From Amyloporia xantha (lineage: Eukaryota > Basidiomycota > Agaricomycetes > Polyporales > Adustoporiaceae), in contig JAYKKR010000002.1 in the NCBI GenBank assembly GCA_036971615.1, forward strand, positions 3,038,001 to 3,102,000: 64,000 nt of DNA, in the 5' to 3' direction. This document shows, piece by piece, positions 12,273-23,449 of this stretch. Within the stretch, counting starts at the first letter, position 1, and the number at the start of each line of letters is the position of its first letter. A program made the translations under genes and the position numbers. The notes beneath the pieces are model-generated. The model did no database searches. It was not told the origin of the DNA and was given only the letters and a program-made list of their open reading frames with translations.

Positions 12273-13951
12273 TTTTTTTTTTTTTTTTAAATTCTACGAA
12301 TTTATACTCCATACTATTAAGTACATGCAGAGTACCGGGTATAACTGAACTCTGGGCTCCACGCCCTACTGTGGTCGCTTTCCAGAGCGGTCTGCAACCT
12401 GGGGCGGCGAAGCCGCCCTACCTAAACACCATACCATAACCGTCCCCATAAGGCCGGTCCCCGGAGCGCACTCAGGGGGAACCCCGGTTAAAGGCTCCCA
12501 CGCACGCCCACGACCAAAGGCACTTCCACCTAAGGCTAGTAAAGGATGGGCGCCCGGTAAGGCATCTCGCCGCTAGGTGCCCTCACCTCCACCCCTACAG
12601 TTTTCAGGGCGAAGAAGCAGGCTATTCGTAGTCTAGCGATTGACCGCTAGGTGCTGGTGAAGGGGGATCCGGTGCGATTAATTGCTCTCGGATTCCCCTC
12701 CACTCTTTCTGAATGTCCTCTGACGCCTTGAGCACGTCGTACCATTCAGTAAATTCATTGAACTGAGCGCTAAGCGCTTCTGTTGCATCTGGGTCTGAAT
12801 GGCGTTCGTCATGGAATTTCTTCCAAGCCGCCACTCGTCCTTTAGTGTGGGCATGGAGCGTCGCATTCGCCAGCGAATGGTAATCCCCCTCCTCACGATC
12901 CTCGTGAGCCATAGATAGAATCTCGGCCCATTCGAATGTTGCCACCCAGCTGTTTAGCCGAAGGAACTCCAATACGTCATCTTCGGTCCAGTGGCGCTGT
13001 AAGCGCCTCCTTCTATCCTGATGACTTTCCTCTTGAGACGCAGGGGGTACCCACGCTCCTTTGGTGCGTATCCAGAACGGACACTCAAACAAGATGTGTT
13101 CCCGTGTTTCCGGGCCGTCACTGAGACCACAAAGGCACTCAATGGGACCCGCTATGTTGAATCTCTCTCGGTATGCACCGCTAGGGAAATGATTTGTAAG
13201 GACTCGCGCTACGCGCGCTGTTTCCTTATTCAATGTTCCCACTCGCTTGAACAACCATGTGCGCTTGGCCGTGGCTGCATGCAAGGGATTTTTGGTGACC
13301 CACAATTGGTTGCCCCTATATTTAGTGTTTTCCAAATCATTGGCTAACACATTCCATTTGGCCATCATGCGGGATTTAATCCGCTGGAGTGCCATTGAGT
13401 ACGAAACAAATTCAGGTTGTTCCGATTCTAGTGCCTCTTTCGCTAGTTTATCCACCAGCTCATTCGGCTCGATTCCCTTGTGTGAAGGTATCCACATGAA
13501 GGTGACATTGCGATCCGGTCTATCTTGTAGGAATGCCCGGATCGATTGGCAACCCGATATGGCTGCCATCTGTGATGGCCCCACATTGGGTCGTATGATT
13601 TGTTTCAATGCTGCCTTGTTGTCAGACAGGATTGTGATGTGGATGATGTCATACTCGGCTTCGCGAGTTACCTCTCGAAGACCGCGTGCGAGCGCCATCA
13701 TTTCAGCATCATAGCTGAGGGACTTCCCCCCACCAAATTTGCCGCTGTTTACCTGGAAGGGCCCGTCCATAACAAGCCATGAACTTCCAGATCTAGTACC
13801 GTCTTGATCCGATTTATAGGATCCGTCGGTGAATAGTAAACGGCCGAACATACGCGCCTGTTGTGACCGGAATTCCGGCCACCAGGTTTCGTCCATCCAT
13901 TTATTAAACTCTACTGTGTCATTCTTGGGCGGTGTAAGGAATGGGTACGCG
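12273..13951 (-). mobile_element. 5'-truncated LINE (non-LTR retrotransposon) with poly(A) end
   Basis: The minus-strand order is an RNase H ORF, then about 330 bp of 3' UTR, then a run of 16 T on the plus strand (12273-12288), which is the element's poly(A) tail. The reverse transcriptase that should precede RNase H is absent, so the copy is 5' truncated at about 13,951. GTACGCG occurs just outside the tail (12262-12268) and at the truncated end (13945-13951) and could be a short target-site duplication. The insertion lies directly upstream of the 11334-12186 gene. Confidence 0.72.
12622..13896 (-). CDS. LINE-encoded RNase H domain and C-terminal region
   Basis: This is an open frame of 424 codons from the first Met, and the frame stays open a little further upstream. 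RNase H1 catalytic landmarks are present: LLFTDGSYKSD (first Asp), YDAEMMALARGL (Glu), ILSDNKAALKQI (Asp) and IPSHKGIEPNELVDKLAKEA (His/Asp region). A C-terminal Cys-containing segment (ECLCGLSDGPETREHILFECP) follows; this CxC...H...C pattern is usual at the end of fungal LINE ORF2. Because only the C-terminal part of ORF2 remains, it cannot encode a working retrotransposition protein, though the RNase H frame itself is undamaged, suggesting recent insertion. Confidence 0.85.
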   Translation of the reverse strand: MDETWWPEFRSQQARMFGRLLFTDGSYKSDQDGTRSGSSWLVMDGPFQVNSGKFGGGKSLSYDAEMMALARGLREVTREAEYDIIHITILSDNKAALKQIIRPNVGPSQMAAISGCQSIRAFLQDRPDRNVTFMWIPSHKGIEPNELVDKLAKEALESEQPEFVSYSMALQRIKSRMMAKWNVLANDLENTKYRGNQLWVTKNPLHAATAKRTWLFKRVGTLNKETARVARVLTNHFPSGAYRERFNIAGPIECLCGLSDGPETREHILFECPFWIRTKGAWVPPASQEESHQDRRRRLQRHWTEDDVLEFLRLNSWVATFEWAEILSMAHEDREEGDYHSLANATLHAHTKGRVAAWKKFHDERHSDPDATEALSAQFNEFTEWYDVLKASEDIQKEWRGIREQLIAPDPPSPAPSGQSLDYE

Positions 13952-13956
13952 CTACC

Positions 13957-16376
13957 CTATGAACGGACGGTAGGGCAGGACGAGACAGCGGAACGGAGGA
14001 GATGCGATCACGCGGGACAAAGGAGCTCGGTGGAAGCAAGCATGGCATTCGAACGGAACGACTACAGGACGGAACGCTAATCTACGGTCGACAAGTCGAT
14101 GGGAGCGTCGGGCCCTTCCCCGCCGACGTCAGAGAACAAACAGTGGCGCGGGGGACGATAAATAGTCTCCCGGTGGTAACGGAAATCCTCCTCCGCAGGG
14201 GTACGGGCCCGCGAGGGACCTCCCTCCCGACGTCCTCCCCTCCCTCCCAGAGCATGAGCGGCAACACGGATCGAGTGCTCTAGGTCTTCGAACGCCCGCG
14301 GATAGGGACGCATACGGTCCAAAGTGTCCGAGAACTGGCGGGCGACAAGTTCGAGCCGTTCTAAAGCTTCATCGGTACGTTCCTCGGCGATGCGGGGAGG
14401 GGTCCAGAAGGCCTCTTCCGTGTACAATGGGAGGGGAGGCGGAGTACCAGCTTCGTCCCGCTGCGCATTGGAACGAACCTCGTCGGGGCTCCAGGCGATC
14501 CCAGGATAGGGGACTGCACCGCGATGGCTCAGGGAGGAGCAGAAGATCGAGTCGATGTAGTGGACGAGCTCGCGGAGGGTGACGAAGGCAGTGAGCGGAG
14601 GGAGCGTGAGGTTCCCCGCGGCTATGGCTTGGGCTCGAGCTTCATAGGCAAGGCGGTGCGGGACGGGACATGAGGGGAAGGAAAGAGAAGTAAAAGAGAA
14701 GGTGGACAAACCAGCAGCCAGCGCACTCCGTGCGCCCAGGCAAGCCAAGCAGCCGGATCGGAAGGGCGGAATGAAGGCTCAACAACGCACTCAGCGCGAA
14801 GCACGTCTACGAGGAGGAGGTAGCGGCGGACGTGGAGGGAACCGATGGGGTCAGTGGGTTCGGCAGGCTCAGACATGGCGAATGAGGCGAAGGGAGGGAA
14901 GAGCGCGCGGAAGGAGGATAAGTAAGTCAGGGGAAGAGTCGGAGGGGAGGTAGCGGGAGGTAGCGGGAGGAAGCGGGAGGGAGAGTGACGTGGCAGCGCA
15001 CGCGGGACAAGGTATATATGAGGAAAGGGGGACGAGGCGGGAGGGGCATCTACCATCTGGTACGAGCTGCGACTGGGACTTTGACTTTCACGCGACCGGG
15101 TTTTCTTGCTCAGCGGAGCGACACTGCGTTTTACTTCTACGAGAGGGCGAGCAAGCGGCTTGACCCATTTTACTGCGATTCGGGATATCTACTGCGTACT
15201 TAGGACTGCGACTGCGACTTGACTGGGATAGCACACATAGAGCGTCCCCCATATACCTACGAGTCTTTAGCTCAATCAATTCTTTTCTCTCTTGCTCATC
15301 CTCCGTGCCAGACGCTGCGAACGTCTTCACTCCCCTTCCCCTTCGACTCATTGATCTGTTCCTTCCAGGTGTGCTTATCGCACAGCGGGAGGAGCACCAA
15401 GCCTTACAAGTGGAGCCCACCGCGAGGGGGAATCTTATAGTTCGAAGACTTCGTTCGCGCACCATCGCCGTGCCGGACCGTACTCTACAGCAAGAACTTC
15501 TCTTAGCCCAGAACAGTCCTATCTCCCCCGACTAGATCTCGACCTTCCTCACTTTCCCCTCCGACCGGCCGCGTTCGACGACTCGGACTCGGATAACCCT
15601 TTCGACGTCAGAATCCCTCCCTTCCGGTCACAAAGCAACACGCGCTCCGTATCCCTCGAACACCCTTCGCCTCCGCTCCATTCCCCAGTAAACCACGAGC
15701 CACCGGCGGAAGGAAGGAGTACCGAGGAAACATCCACAATCTCATCAATCACCGAATCTTCCGTGACCCCGTCAACCCGCTCATCTCCCGTTCCTCCCGA
15801 ACGCCCACGCCGACGAACGATTTCGGCACCACCCTCAGTACAAGTCAAACGCGAGGTCGTCGAGCCTACCATCCTGTCGACATACGTAGATCCCGCGAGC
15901 ATACCACTTCCTCCATCACGAGCGAGCTCGCCCGTCCCGCACCTACCCAATCGACGAGTGCTACAGTACCCGCGCGTGCCATGCCTACTTCATCCATGCC
16001 CGTGCGAGGAGCGAAGACGGCGCCGACCTTCGACGGGGAACCGCGCAATCTACTGCGATATTTCGAGGATCTAGAGGACCTGTGCGCAGCAGCAGGGATT
16101 ACAACGGAAGAAGAGAAGATACGGTACGCGCTGAAGTACCTGACGGTGGAACAAGAGGAACTATGGAAGACGGCGGATGGGGCCACTGGGCGGGTGTATC
16201 TGGTGTTTAAGCGAGGGGTGAAGGCCTTGTACCCGGGAGCGGACGGAGACAAGAGGTACACCGCGGCAGACCTCGATCGCATAGCACAGTCGGCGCGAGA
16301 CAAGGGGGTGCGGACGAGGGGGGAGGAGGCCGCATATTATCGAGAGTATTCCCCGGTCGCAGCCTTCCTGATATCG
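13957..16376 (+). mobile_element. Ty3/gypsy-type LTR retrotransposon fragment (5' region plus gag start)
   Basis: A GC-rich block begins right after the LINE and ends abruptly inside a gag-like ORF, where the sequence becomes AT-rich. A plus-strand TATA-like sequence (GTATATATGAGG, about 15,010-15,022) could be the LTR promoter. The gag frame at 15,981 lies downstream, as expected. I could not define LTR borders, a primer-binding site or a second LTR, and no pol domain is present, so the copy is a fragment. It also carries an antisense ORF (see the separate entry). Confidence 0.6.
14077..14876 (-). CDS. antisense ORF inside the gypsy fragment, unknown function
   Basis: Two blocks with strong coding character lie on the strand opposite to gag. 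One begins at the Met at 14876 (MSEPAEPTDPIGSLHVRRY...) and runs to HGVRWLL. The other runs from about 14,640 to the stop at 14,077, with LTAFVTLRELVHYIDSIF, HRGAVPYPGIAWSPDEVR, EERTDEALERLELVARQF and EEDFRYHRETIYRPPRH. The blocks are in different frames; an intron or a frameshift near 14,640-14,705 must link them, and I could not find a clean splice pair. I believe similar antisense ORFs occur in gypsy copies of other Agaricomycetes, but that is from memory and unchecked. No domain is recognised. Confidence 0.45.
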
Positions 16377-16418
16377 AAGAGCCAGACTTGTACATTATGT
16401 TATTTGAGATTTCAATGA
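15981..16418 (+). CDS. retrotransposon gag-like ORF, truncated at 3' end
   Basis: The frame carries the typical gag N-terminal signature, a small-target phrase TFDGEPRNLLRYFEDLEDL followed by ITTEEEKIRYALKYL and EQEELWKTADG. This is common in gypsy gag proteins of basidiomycetes. Similarity stops around codon 130 (near 16,376), where the next bases belong to the AT-rich block, so the C-terminal capsid, zinc knuckle and pol are missing. The ATG at 15981 is the first good start, but in-frame coding may begin further upstream. Confidence 0.68.
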   Translation: MPTSSMPVRGAKTAPTFDGEPRNLLRYFEDLEDLCAAAGITTEEEKIRYALKYLTVEQEELWKTADGATGRVYLVFKRGVKALYPGADGDKRYTAADLDRIAQSARDKGVRTRGEEAAYYREYSPVAAFLISKSQTCTLCYLRFQ

Positions 16419-16493
16419 TTGAGTAGCATCTCTTTTATTTGAGATCACATGCTTTATACCTTGCCAATCTCAAATATTACTTCCCTCTTATTC

Positions 16494-17064
16494 TTAAGCT
16501 TGGCTTAGCTTGGCTCAGCTCATGTCTCCCCCTCTCTTCTTTGAGCTCAGCTCAGCTCCTGTCTCTCTTGACTCAGCTCCTGTCTCTCCCTCTCTTCCTT
16601 AAGCTTGGCTCAGCTCCTGTCTTTCTTGGCTCAGCTCATGTATCCCCCTCTCTTCCTTAAGCTCGGCTCAGCTCCTGTCTTTCTTGGCTCAGCTCGTGTC
16701 TCTCTTGGCTCAGCTCGTGTCTCCCCCTCTCTTCTTTGAGCTCAGCTCAGCTCCTGTCTCTCTTGACTCAGCTCCTGTCTCTCCCTCTCTTCCTTAAGCT
16801 CAGCTCAGCTCCTGTCTTTCTTGGCTCAGCTCCTGTATCCCCCTCTCTTCTTTGAGCTCGGCTCAGCTCCGGTCTTTCTTGACTCAGCTCGTGTCTCCCC
16901 CTCTCTTCTTTGAGCTTGGCTCAGCTCCTGTCTCTCTTGGCTCAGCTCATGTCTCCCCTCTCGTTCTTGAGCTTGGCTCAGCCCCTCTTGAGCTTGGCTT
17001 GGCTCCTCTTGAGCTCAGCTCAGGTCTTGTCTTCCCCTCTTATTCTTGAGCTCAGCTCGACAGT
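16494..17064. repeat. compound tandem repeat built on GGCTCAGCTC
   Basis: A unit of about 21-23 bp, close to TTGGCTCAGCTCCTGTCTC, is repeated and grouped into larger modules separated by CCCTCTCTTCTTTGAG or CCCTCTCTTCCTTAAG. The modules carry AGCT/GAGCTC palindromes and degrade towards the right end. It sits directly at the left edge of the AT-rich island. Confidence 0.85.
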
Positions 17065-17335
17065 ACTTCTCATTTTACTGACTTTCAAAGTACATCTTAG
17101 ATAAGAACTAGCATTGGCAAAATCCATTACCATTTTTCTTACTGACTTATCATCTCTGACTCCCAAATTAACAAATATTCAAGACAGCCAATCAACATGT
17201 CTGTTCTTAACCTTCTCCTGATTTCTGTTGATATATTTCTTTGAGTTCCTACTCAAAAGGAAAAGTTTAGTTTTTTTGATGCATAAGTGTTTAATAAGCA
17301 CTCATGAGTTGTACATCAAAGTGAGAGGAATTATG

Positions 17336-17360
17336 TATATATATATATATATATATATAT
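17336..17360. repeat. (TA)n microsatellite
   Basis: A 25 bp uninterrupted TA run lies inside the AT-rich island. Confidence 0.95.
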
Positions 17361-19723
17361 GTTATCTATATACACATAATCACCAATGTCTTTGTGCCAT
17401 TAGCTATTATAGCTGAATTGCTGAAGGGTATAATAGGAAGGGCCCTCCGGGCAAACCTGGACACTTCTGGTAATACCCCAGAACCAGAGGCAAACAACTG
17501 AGCGTCCACTAGTAGTCAAGTAAATAACAGAAATTCTATCAGTCAAGTTGGATAACTTGGTGTAACTCGAATCTCTGAGTCTTATCGAGTCTACAAGATG
17601 TGCCTCATGGCTTCAGTGATTCCTCAAGTTGGGGCCAATCAGCCAATCAGAAAGCTCACCTTGTGGTTAATTTTTCAAAGAAATGTGTTACAATCATGGC
17701 AATGAATATAGGATGTCCACTTCCCACCACCCAGTGGCATACTGACCCACACTGATGTAGAGGTGCAAACGCAACCACCGTGACAGTCTGCAGGACAGAA
17801 GAAAACACCAACTGAGGAGACAGGGCACAAATGTAATAACACATTTCAATCATGTAACCTCAAATATAGTTGGACAAAAACAAGACTAAGTATTCCTACA
17901 TAAAATAGCTGACATCATACATATCATGACTAAAATGAGCAGACATATGAAGACCACTACAATCAACCATATACAGCAAGAGGAATATCACCGAAGATGG
18001 AAATGCATGTTCTCACGAATACAAATTTGATATCTGTCTCAATTGTATAACATTATGTAATTGCTTTTCTTTTTTCTCCCCACAAGACCTGAGACACTTT
18101 GTGTCCAGGAAAACATTTACATAATATAATTCCTAGCATCACTCATGACTGATTTAGTGACTGTCTGATACCAGCTACTATACAGGATAGAAGCTGCAGT
18201 ACTCTGCAACAACACCACAACATGACACCTTTGAATACTAATCCTGATCATTGTGAAGCCTACCAGATGTGAAGACCTCAAGATTTTGTCTCTGCTATTT
18301 CAAGTTGGCTGCTGCCTCACTCCTTCTTGAACATTTGATAACACATCTCTAGTTTTCACTTTCTGTATTTTTGTAAATATTTGACTACAACACCAATTCT
18401 ACATGATGTTTTCTCTTCATAGGTGCCAATCTGGCAAACACCACTTTCTTAGCCTACTTATGTCCTGAATTTTCTTGAGCAAAAGCTTTAAGAAAAAAAT
18501 GAGGTAAGAGCTTAAGCATAAATTCATCACACTGGGGGTGATGAATGATGTCCCAACTCCAAAAGGGCATGCAAATATGGACAGAGCAGGTTAAATTTGT
18601 CAGAAAGTTTGGAGGCCTGATATTCCATACAAAGCTTACTTGTTAGCTAGAGATCCAGGAGCATTGTATGTTCTTGTAGCATGTCTGGCACTCAGCATAT
18701 TCAATCAGTTAGGACTGTATTTGATGTATATATGAAGTCCAGACATCCATCCTTACCCATAGTGTCATCAGATGAGCTGAGTTTGAGTCTCGTTTAAGCC
18801 TTATTTTACCTTAATGTACATTCAATTCAAACTTAGTCCAAACTTAGTCTGTATTCATCTTGTTCATACCAGCTTTTCAGTGTAAATGTCCACAGAAATG
18901 CAACTTTTATTATAGGACCTCAAGCATCTGGTGATTCCGGCCAGTAAAGCAGGATCATATGCTCTAAGAATACTGTAAAAACTTAATGAGATTTTAGTAC
19001 TCTCAGTAATCCTCAGATTGCCTTTAATTTCACAGAATTCTAGTGTAGAATATCAAAACATCATCCAGGGACACTTCTTCAAAAAAAGATGTAAGAGAGC
19101 AAATGAGGAATTATACTCCTAATTCTATTTTCTAAATTCTGACAGTAAGTCTGCTAGACGTGGATGATGTCATCTGAAACACGGGTGCACCTACGCCTGA
19201 GTTCAATCATGGATATTTCAGTAAAGCCCCACTGACATGTTCACTTGCTATCCAAACTTGACCCATACTTAATTAAGACTTACTCCAGACTTAATCTGGC
19301 TCAATACAGATGAAGTCCAGATATAAACAAATCTCTAGAAGGACTTACAGTATATATAATGTAAAGTCATGTGAGTCATGCACCTTATACAAGGATCAGT
19401 AGTCTAGTGGTCATATTGTTAATGGGTTTACCTGTGTGATTACTTATGATGGTAATGTATTTGCTCAATTTCACCCAATATAATTTTATTCTTCTTCTGA
19501 TCAACTTTTTGGATCATCAGGAGTAAGTCTTCTGCTACTTTATCTCAGATCAGGACTCTTGGTATAAAGATATCCCATAGAAATAGAAAGTGTTGCATCA
19601 TTGATGAAACAAGATAATGCACCTATCACATTAATGTTGAAAATATAATCTGTTATAAGTGACATTCCTACATGATCATAATCACCATATTGCTGTATGC
19701 AAGTAAAACTTTCATACATGTCT

Positions 19724-20686
19724 TTACAACACTAACTTCTCAATTTCTGTAATAAGCTTCATCCGTATATATCTGACTTGGTTATGCTTCCAGTCCATGT
19801 CACATTCATGGCTTGAATATTCATTCTCATTACAAGTCTGGAGTTGTATCTGAGCTAAGTGTATATGCTATTTGATAAATGTTTACCCACATTGATCAAG
19901 TTTTGATACATGGATGGGTTTTCCAAAAATGTTTGCACAAAATGTAATAGGTATACACCACAGTCATGATTATTTGACTGCTTGGGGACCTGCACATAAT
20001 AGGTATATGGATGTAAGTGCTGATGATCTTTTATAGTGACAAACCAGAGCAGTTCTTCCTATCATATCTCCAAGCCCAGCATCTCCCTTTTTATGTTGAG
20101 CTTCACTTTTCAGATACTCCATAAGGTTTGTAATTATGGTAGAGTGATTTGTTCCCAATGAGTCAAACACCAAAATTTCAGTCCTGATCATAAGCATAAT
20201 TTTAGTACTCCAAGGTTGTAATTGACCACTGATAAATGAGACGGGAATATATGTTTCTCTACCTGAGATCCTTTGAGAGTTGATGAGAATGAGACGGTTG
20301 CTTATAAGATTTTCTATCCTTATTCTGCCATCCTGGTATGAAGAAAGACTGAGAACAGTTCTAAAGATCTTGAATGACTTTTACCACATACCTGATTTTT
20401 TATTTTTATGTCTGAAGAATAGAAACATTGACATGGATCTTACACAGATTCATATTGAAATGACTTACTGTGGATCTTTCAATATCAAAATATCATTGGT
20501 ACTATCCATAATATCAGACTCATCACTTGAAGTATCTGGATACAAGGGGCATAATTCTTCTTCAATCCCCCAAGAGGGTACATATTCATCTTTAGTATCA
20601 TTTTGCTTGTTTTTGTTTATAGTTAGTGCAGATGCTTTCAGATCAAGGGTTTTGTCACTATGCTCAGTCATGAGCTTGTCAGGCAT
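19724..20686 (-). CDS. Ulp1-like cysteine protease (C48 family) of transposon type
   Basis: On the minus strand the catalytic region reads ILVFDSLGTNHSTIITNLMEYL, carrying the catalytic Asp in FDSLG. A 50 bp intron (GTTTGT...CAG) is followed by VPKQSNNHDCGVYLLHF, with the catalytic Cys in DCGVYLL and the preceding Gln. After another intron comes a charged end, RYIRMKLITEIEKLVL, and a TAA at 19724-19726. An upstream acidic exon begins at the Met at 20686. Ulp1 enzymes cleave SUMO, but the FDSLG...EA..KKG arrangement here is the form I associate with basidiomycete DNA transposons. The catalytic His position (expected HW in IPVN..HW) reads QW in the best frame near 20,230, so it may be inactive or need a different exon join. 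The N-terminal part is not resolved. Confidence 0.65.
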
Positions 20687-21989
20687 CAGCTATCATAGTG
20701 TACCAACCTGCTGGTTAAAAACTTGACTTTATCCTTCTCCTTCATGGTAAGGAATTGTGGATTGCAAATGATTGCAGAAAACCAATGGAAGCTAAAATTT
20801 CAAGATATCAACAGATGACTTCAATATCATGCAAATCAAAAACACTTTTCATTTATAGGCACTACCAAATATCTTTTTTCAAAGATGTCAACTTTTGATG
20901 TCCAGTCTTTCACATGTTGGTATTGAATTTTATCACTGTCAGAAGAAATATGTACTAAAGATGTCCAACATCCTGCAGCACTCACTGTTGAGATGTCAAT
21001 TTTGTGTAAAAAAATGAATTGAACATGTAGGTCTGTGCAGCAATTTCTGGATCATGTATATTCAATTTTTCCCAAATATTCCTGCAATTGTCATATATTT
21101 ATTTATCATATTGAATAACTTTCAAACTTACTTCAGACCAAATTCAATCAATGTATCATTTAGCCATGACTGTGGACGCAGGCGCTCAAGATCACTCTTA
21201 TAAATTGTGACACCTCCAAGAGCTGGTGTTGGATATATCAATAGACTGTCAACAGGAGGCTGAAAGTTAGTGAGGAATTTCAAACAGAGCATGTAGACAA
21301 ATACATGTTATCTGATCTTTGTTCTTCCTGGCTGTTTTGACTATGACTCTGCTGGAAAACTGCCAGTGGCAGGCTGTGAGTGATGAGACGGCCTCAAATT
21401 ATTGGCAAAATCCACAATCAATTCCTGGGTGGCTATTCAATTCAACTTCAACCTACATTCTGCTTCTTGAATATTCTACTAGATGAGGCTAGATAGCCAT
21501 GATGTTTCAAGATAAGCTTCCAGGAAATATGTGGTTAGATGATTGACTCAACATGATTCTTCACTGACATCCTATTGATGAAGTAGTTACTAATTGTCAC
21601 AGAACCCAATGCATTTTACTACATACCCTGTTCCAGCGACACGATGTGCCTCAGTGCGGTCATCTGGGATCATAGTTTGAGGTGGCACTGTAGTGCCAAA
21701 ACCTCTCGAACGAGTATTTCCTCTTATAGATTCTGGAAGGTGAGAGGTATCCAAAGGCATGTCGACTGGGAATCAGCTTCCTGGACTACTGTAGCCGTCG
21801 TACACGATTGAGGTTCGACGTTGAATGTTCAGTTCAGAGAAGGGCCGCGGCCGGGCCAAAGAACTTTAAACTTGAGCGTCTATAGATTCGTTACTTGTGC
21901 ACCCCGACGAACCCCCCACAGCCATTTTCTGACCTGGTACAACACACCCAATTCGGACCAAAAAATCGAACCTCGCGCGAAGGAGGCCG

Positions 21990-23337
21990 AATACGCTTCA
22001 AAATGGGATCGGACCTCCAGGGCGTTCCTCAAAAGTGCCACTGTGCGCTCGGTAATTACCAGTGTTACAATCGACAAATATATATTGTGCTCTCTGCGCC
22101 GCTTGTTGAGATACAGGCAGATATCACTAATTCGCTCTATGCACCTACTAGGCAGACGGCAGATGCGATCATTAGGCATGCGACGCGCATTATAAAGAGT
22201 ATGGCGGAGTACCGCCGACAGCTGCCGGACAACTACAAATGGTTCTTCAGCGGTTCAGACGATTGACCACCGGAGCAGCGAACGAGGCTTGTGCAGGACA
22301 TCACGGAGGATCAGGGCTTGACCCTGTTGAAGATTGGGATTACCAGGATCCCGCTCCTCCGTGCTCTCTTCAGCTCCAAGGAGCTTGACTATACACATCG
22401 GTACTCTGCGCTTCGATGGTACGTTTCACCGATGTTGCTCGCAGCTGTTGAGGTGGCTGACACTTTCCTACAGCTATCCGTACCTCGCACAAGATCATTG
22501 TGGAACACAATCAACTGATACGGTTCCCCGACATCGCGTTCTTTGTCTCGCCTATCTCACTCCATATCGCAGCCATGGTCGTATCATATGGTCACGTTGC
22601 CACCCCATCGACCACTAAGTCGCTCTCGAGGACGTGTGGATGGCACTGGATCTGCTACCCAGCTTCCGTTGGCGATGGGAGCGCAAGGATGTCAATGGTG
22701 GCCACCCTCTCATTGCCAAACTCGCCGAGAGAGTGCACAATGTCAACTTGCACCAAGTCGCGCCCACCACCGCCCCCATGCATATATCGGAGATGGACTG
22801 GGATACGGACAAGCTGCTCTCTCCGAAGAATGGATCTCAGGGGGCACCTGATAGCTGTAGCCCGTCAATGGGCCCTGCGCAGTATTCTGGCGGTACGATC
22901 TCACACGGTGCTCAGACTTCTGGGGGCAGTTCGTCCGGGAAAGGCAGTCCCGGCCGCAACAGTATAAATGGCGCCCCAGGTACACCGGCAGATAAGAAGC
23001 TTGCGGAGGTGCCCGCAGGTTTGTTCTATCCATTCTATCCTGAGAATCAGAACGTTGCCGCAAATGCTGCGGCAGCAGTGGCTACAAGCGGGAACAATGG
23101 ACAGGACTTCAATCATCTACTAGCGGCTGCCACGTCTCAGCCTATGGGAACATACGGATACTCATCACAGGAGTCGTACATGCTGGAAGAGAAGGATACC
23201 GTTCTCAGCTCGTCTGCTGGGATGCAGATGTGGGTGAGTACCCTCATAATATATCCGCGTGTGACATGTTTGAATTTGAATATTCACAGAATGGACAGAG
23301 ACCGATGGCTCAATTTGGAATGCCGGTGCAGCAGTAA
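21990..23337 (+). pseudogene. decayed fungal-specific transcription factor (C-terminal part)
   Basis: Similarity to the fungal-specific TF regulatory region (Fungal_trans middle homology) runs as LVEIQADITNSLYAPTRQTA, RIIKSMAEYRRQLPDNYKW, TEDQGLTLLKIGITRI, IIVEHNQLIRFPDIAFFV and ALEDVWMALDLLPSFRWRW. After these come NGGHPLIAKLAERV, a Gly/Ser/Ala-rich tail and MAQFGMPVQQ before the TAA at 23335-23337. Breaks are clear. A TGA at 22264-22266 stands where the reading expects Trp (GSD-W-PPEQ). The frame is lost across the intron near 22,420-22,480, and again near 22,610-22,625 (YGHV to ALEDVW). The DNA-binding half is missing. It is convergent with the chitin synthase relic and part of the same decayed block. 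Confidence 0.72.
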
Positions 23338-23449
23338 AATGGGATAACGACGACCGATGAATGATACGCTGTGTGTAAGACCGCCTCTGATTATTTTGGA
23401 TGTATTTTCGTTGAAATTGCTGTCCTCTCGCTGCGAGTACTGTATAGTT

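Larger units (their letters stand above)
16377..21650. other. AT-rich island with abrupt edges
   Basis: Base composition changes sharply at the end of gag near 16,376 and returns to GC-richer sequence around 21,650. Inside are a compound satellite, a TA microsatellite, long stretches without ORFs (17.4-19.7 kb and 20.7-21.6 kb show nothing I can name) and one Ulp1-type protease gene. The composition and the protease suggest a large DNA transposon or a heavily C-to-T mutated insertion that landed in the gypsy copy. Confidence 0.6.

Noticed and set aside
18740..19330. Two stretches with similar phrases (GATGATGTCATC / GAGTTTGAGTC / AACTTAGTCC) that could be SINE copies
   Set aside because: Similarity is short and patchy; I could not define ends, tails or target-site duplications by eye.
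19390..19460. tRNA-like A-box (TAGTCTAGTGGTCA) in the AT-rich island
   Set aside because: No matching B-box at the right distance and no cloverleaf could be drawn, so neither a tRNA nor a SINE is claimed.
22291..22518. Separate plus-strand ORF with a plausible protein
   Set aside because: It is a piece of the decayed transcription factor read through an intron, not an independent gene.
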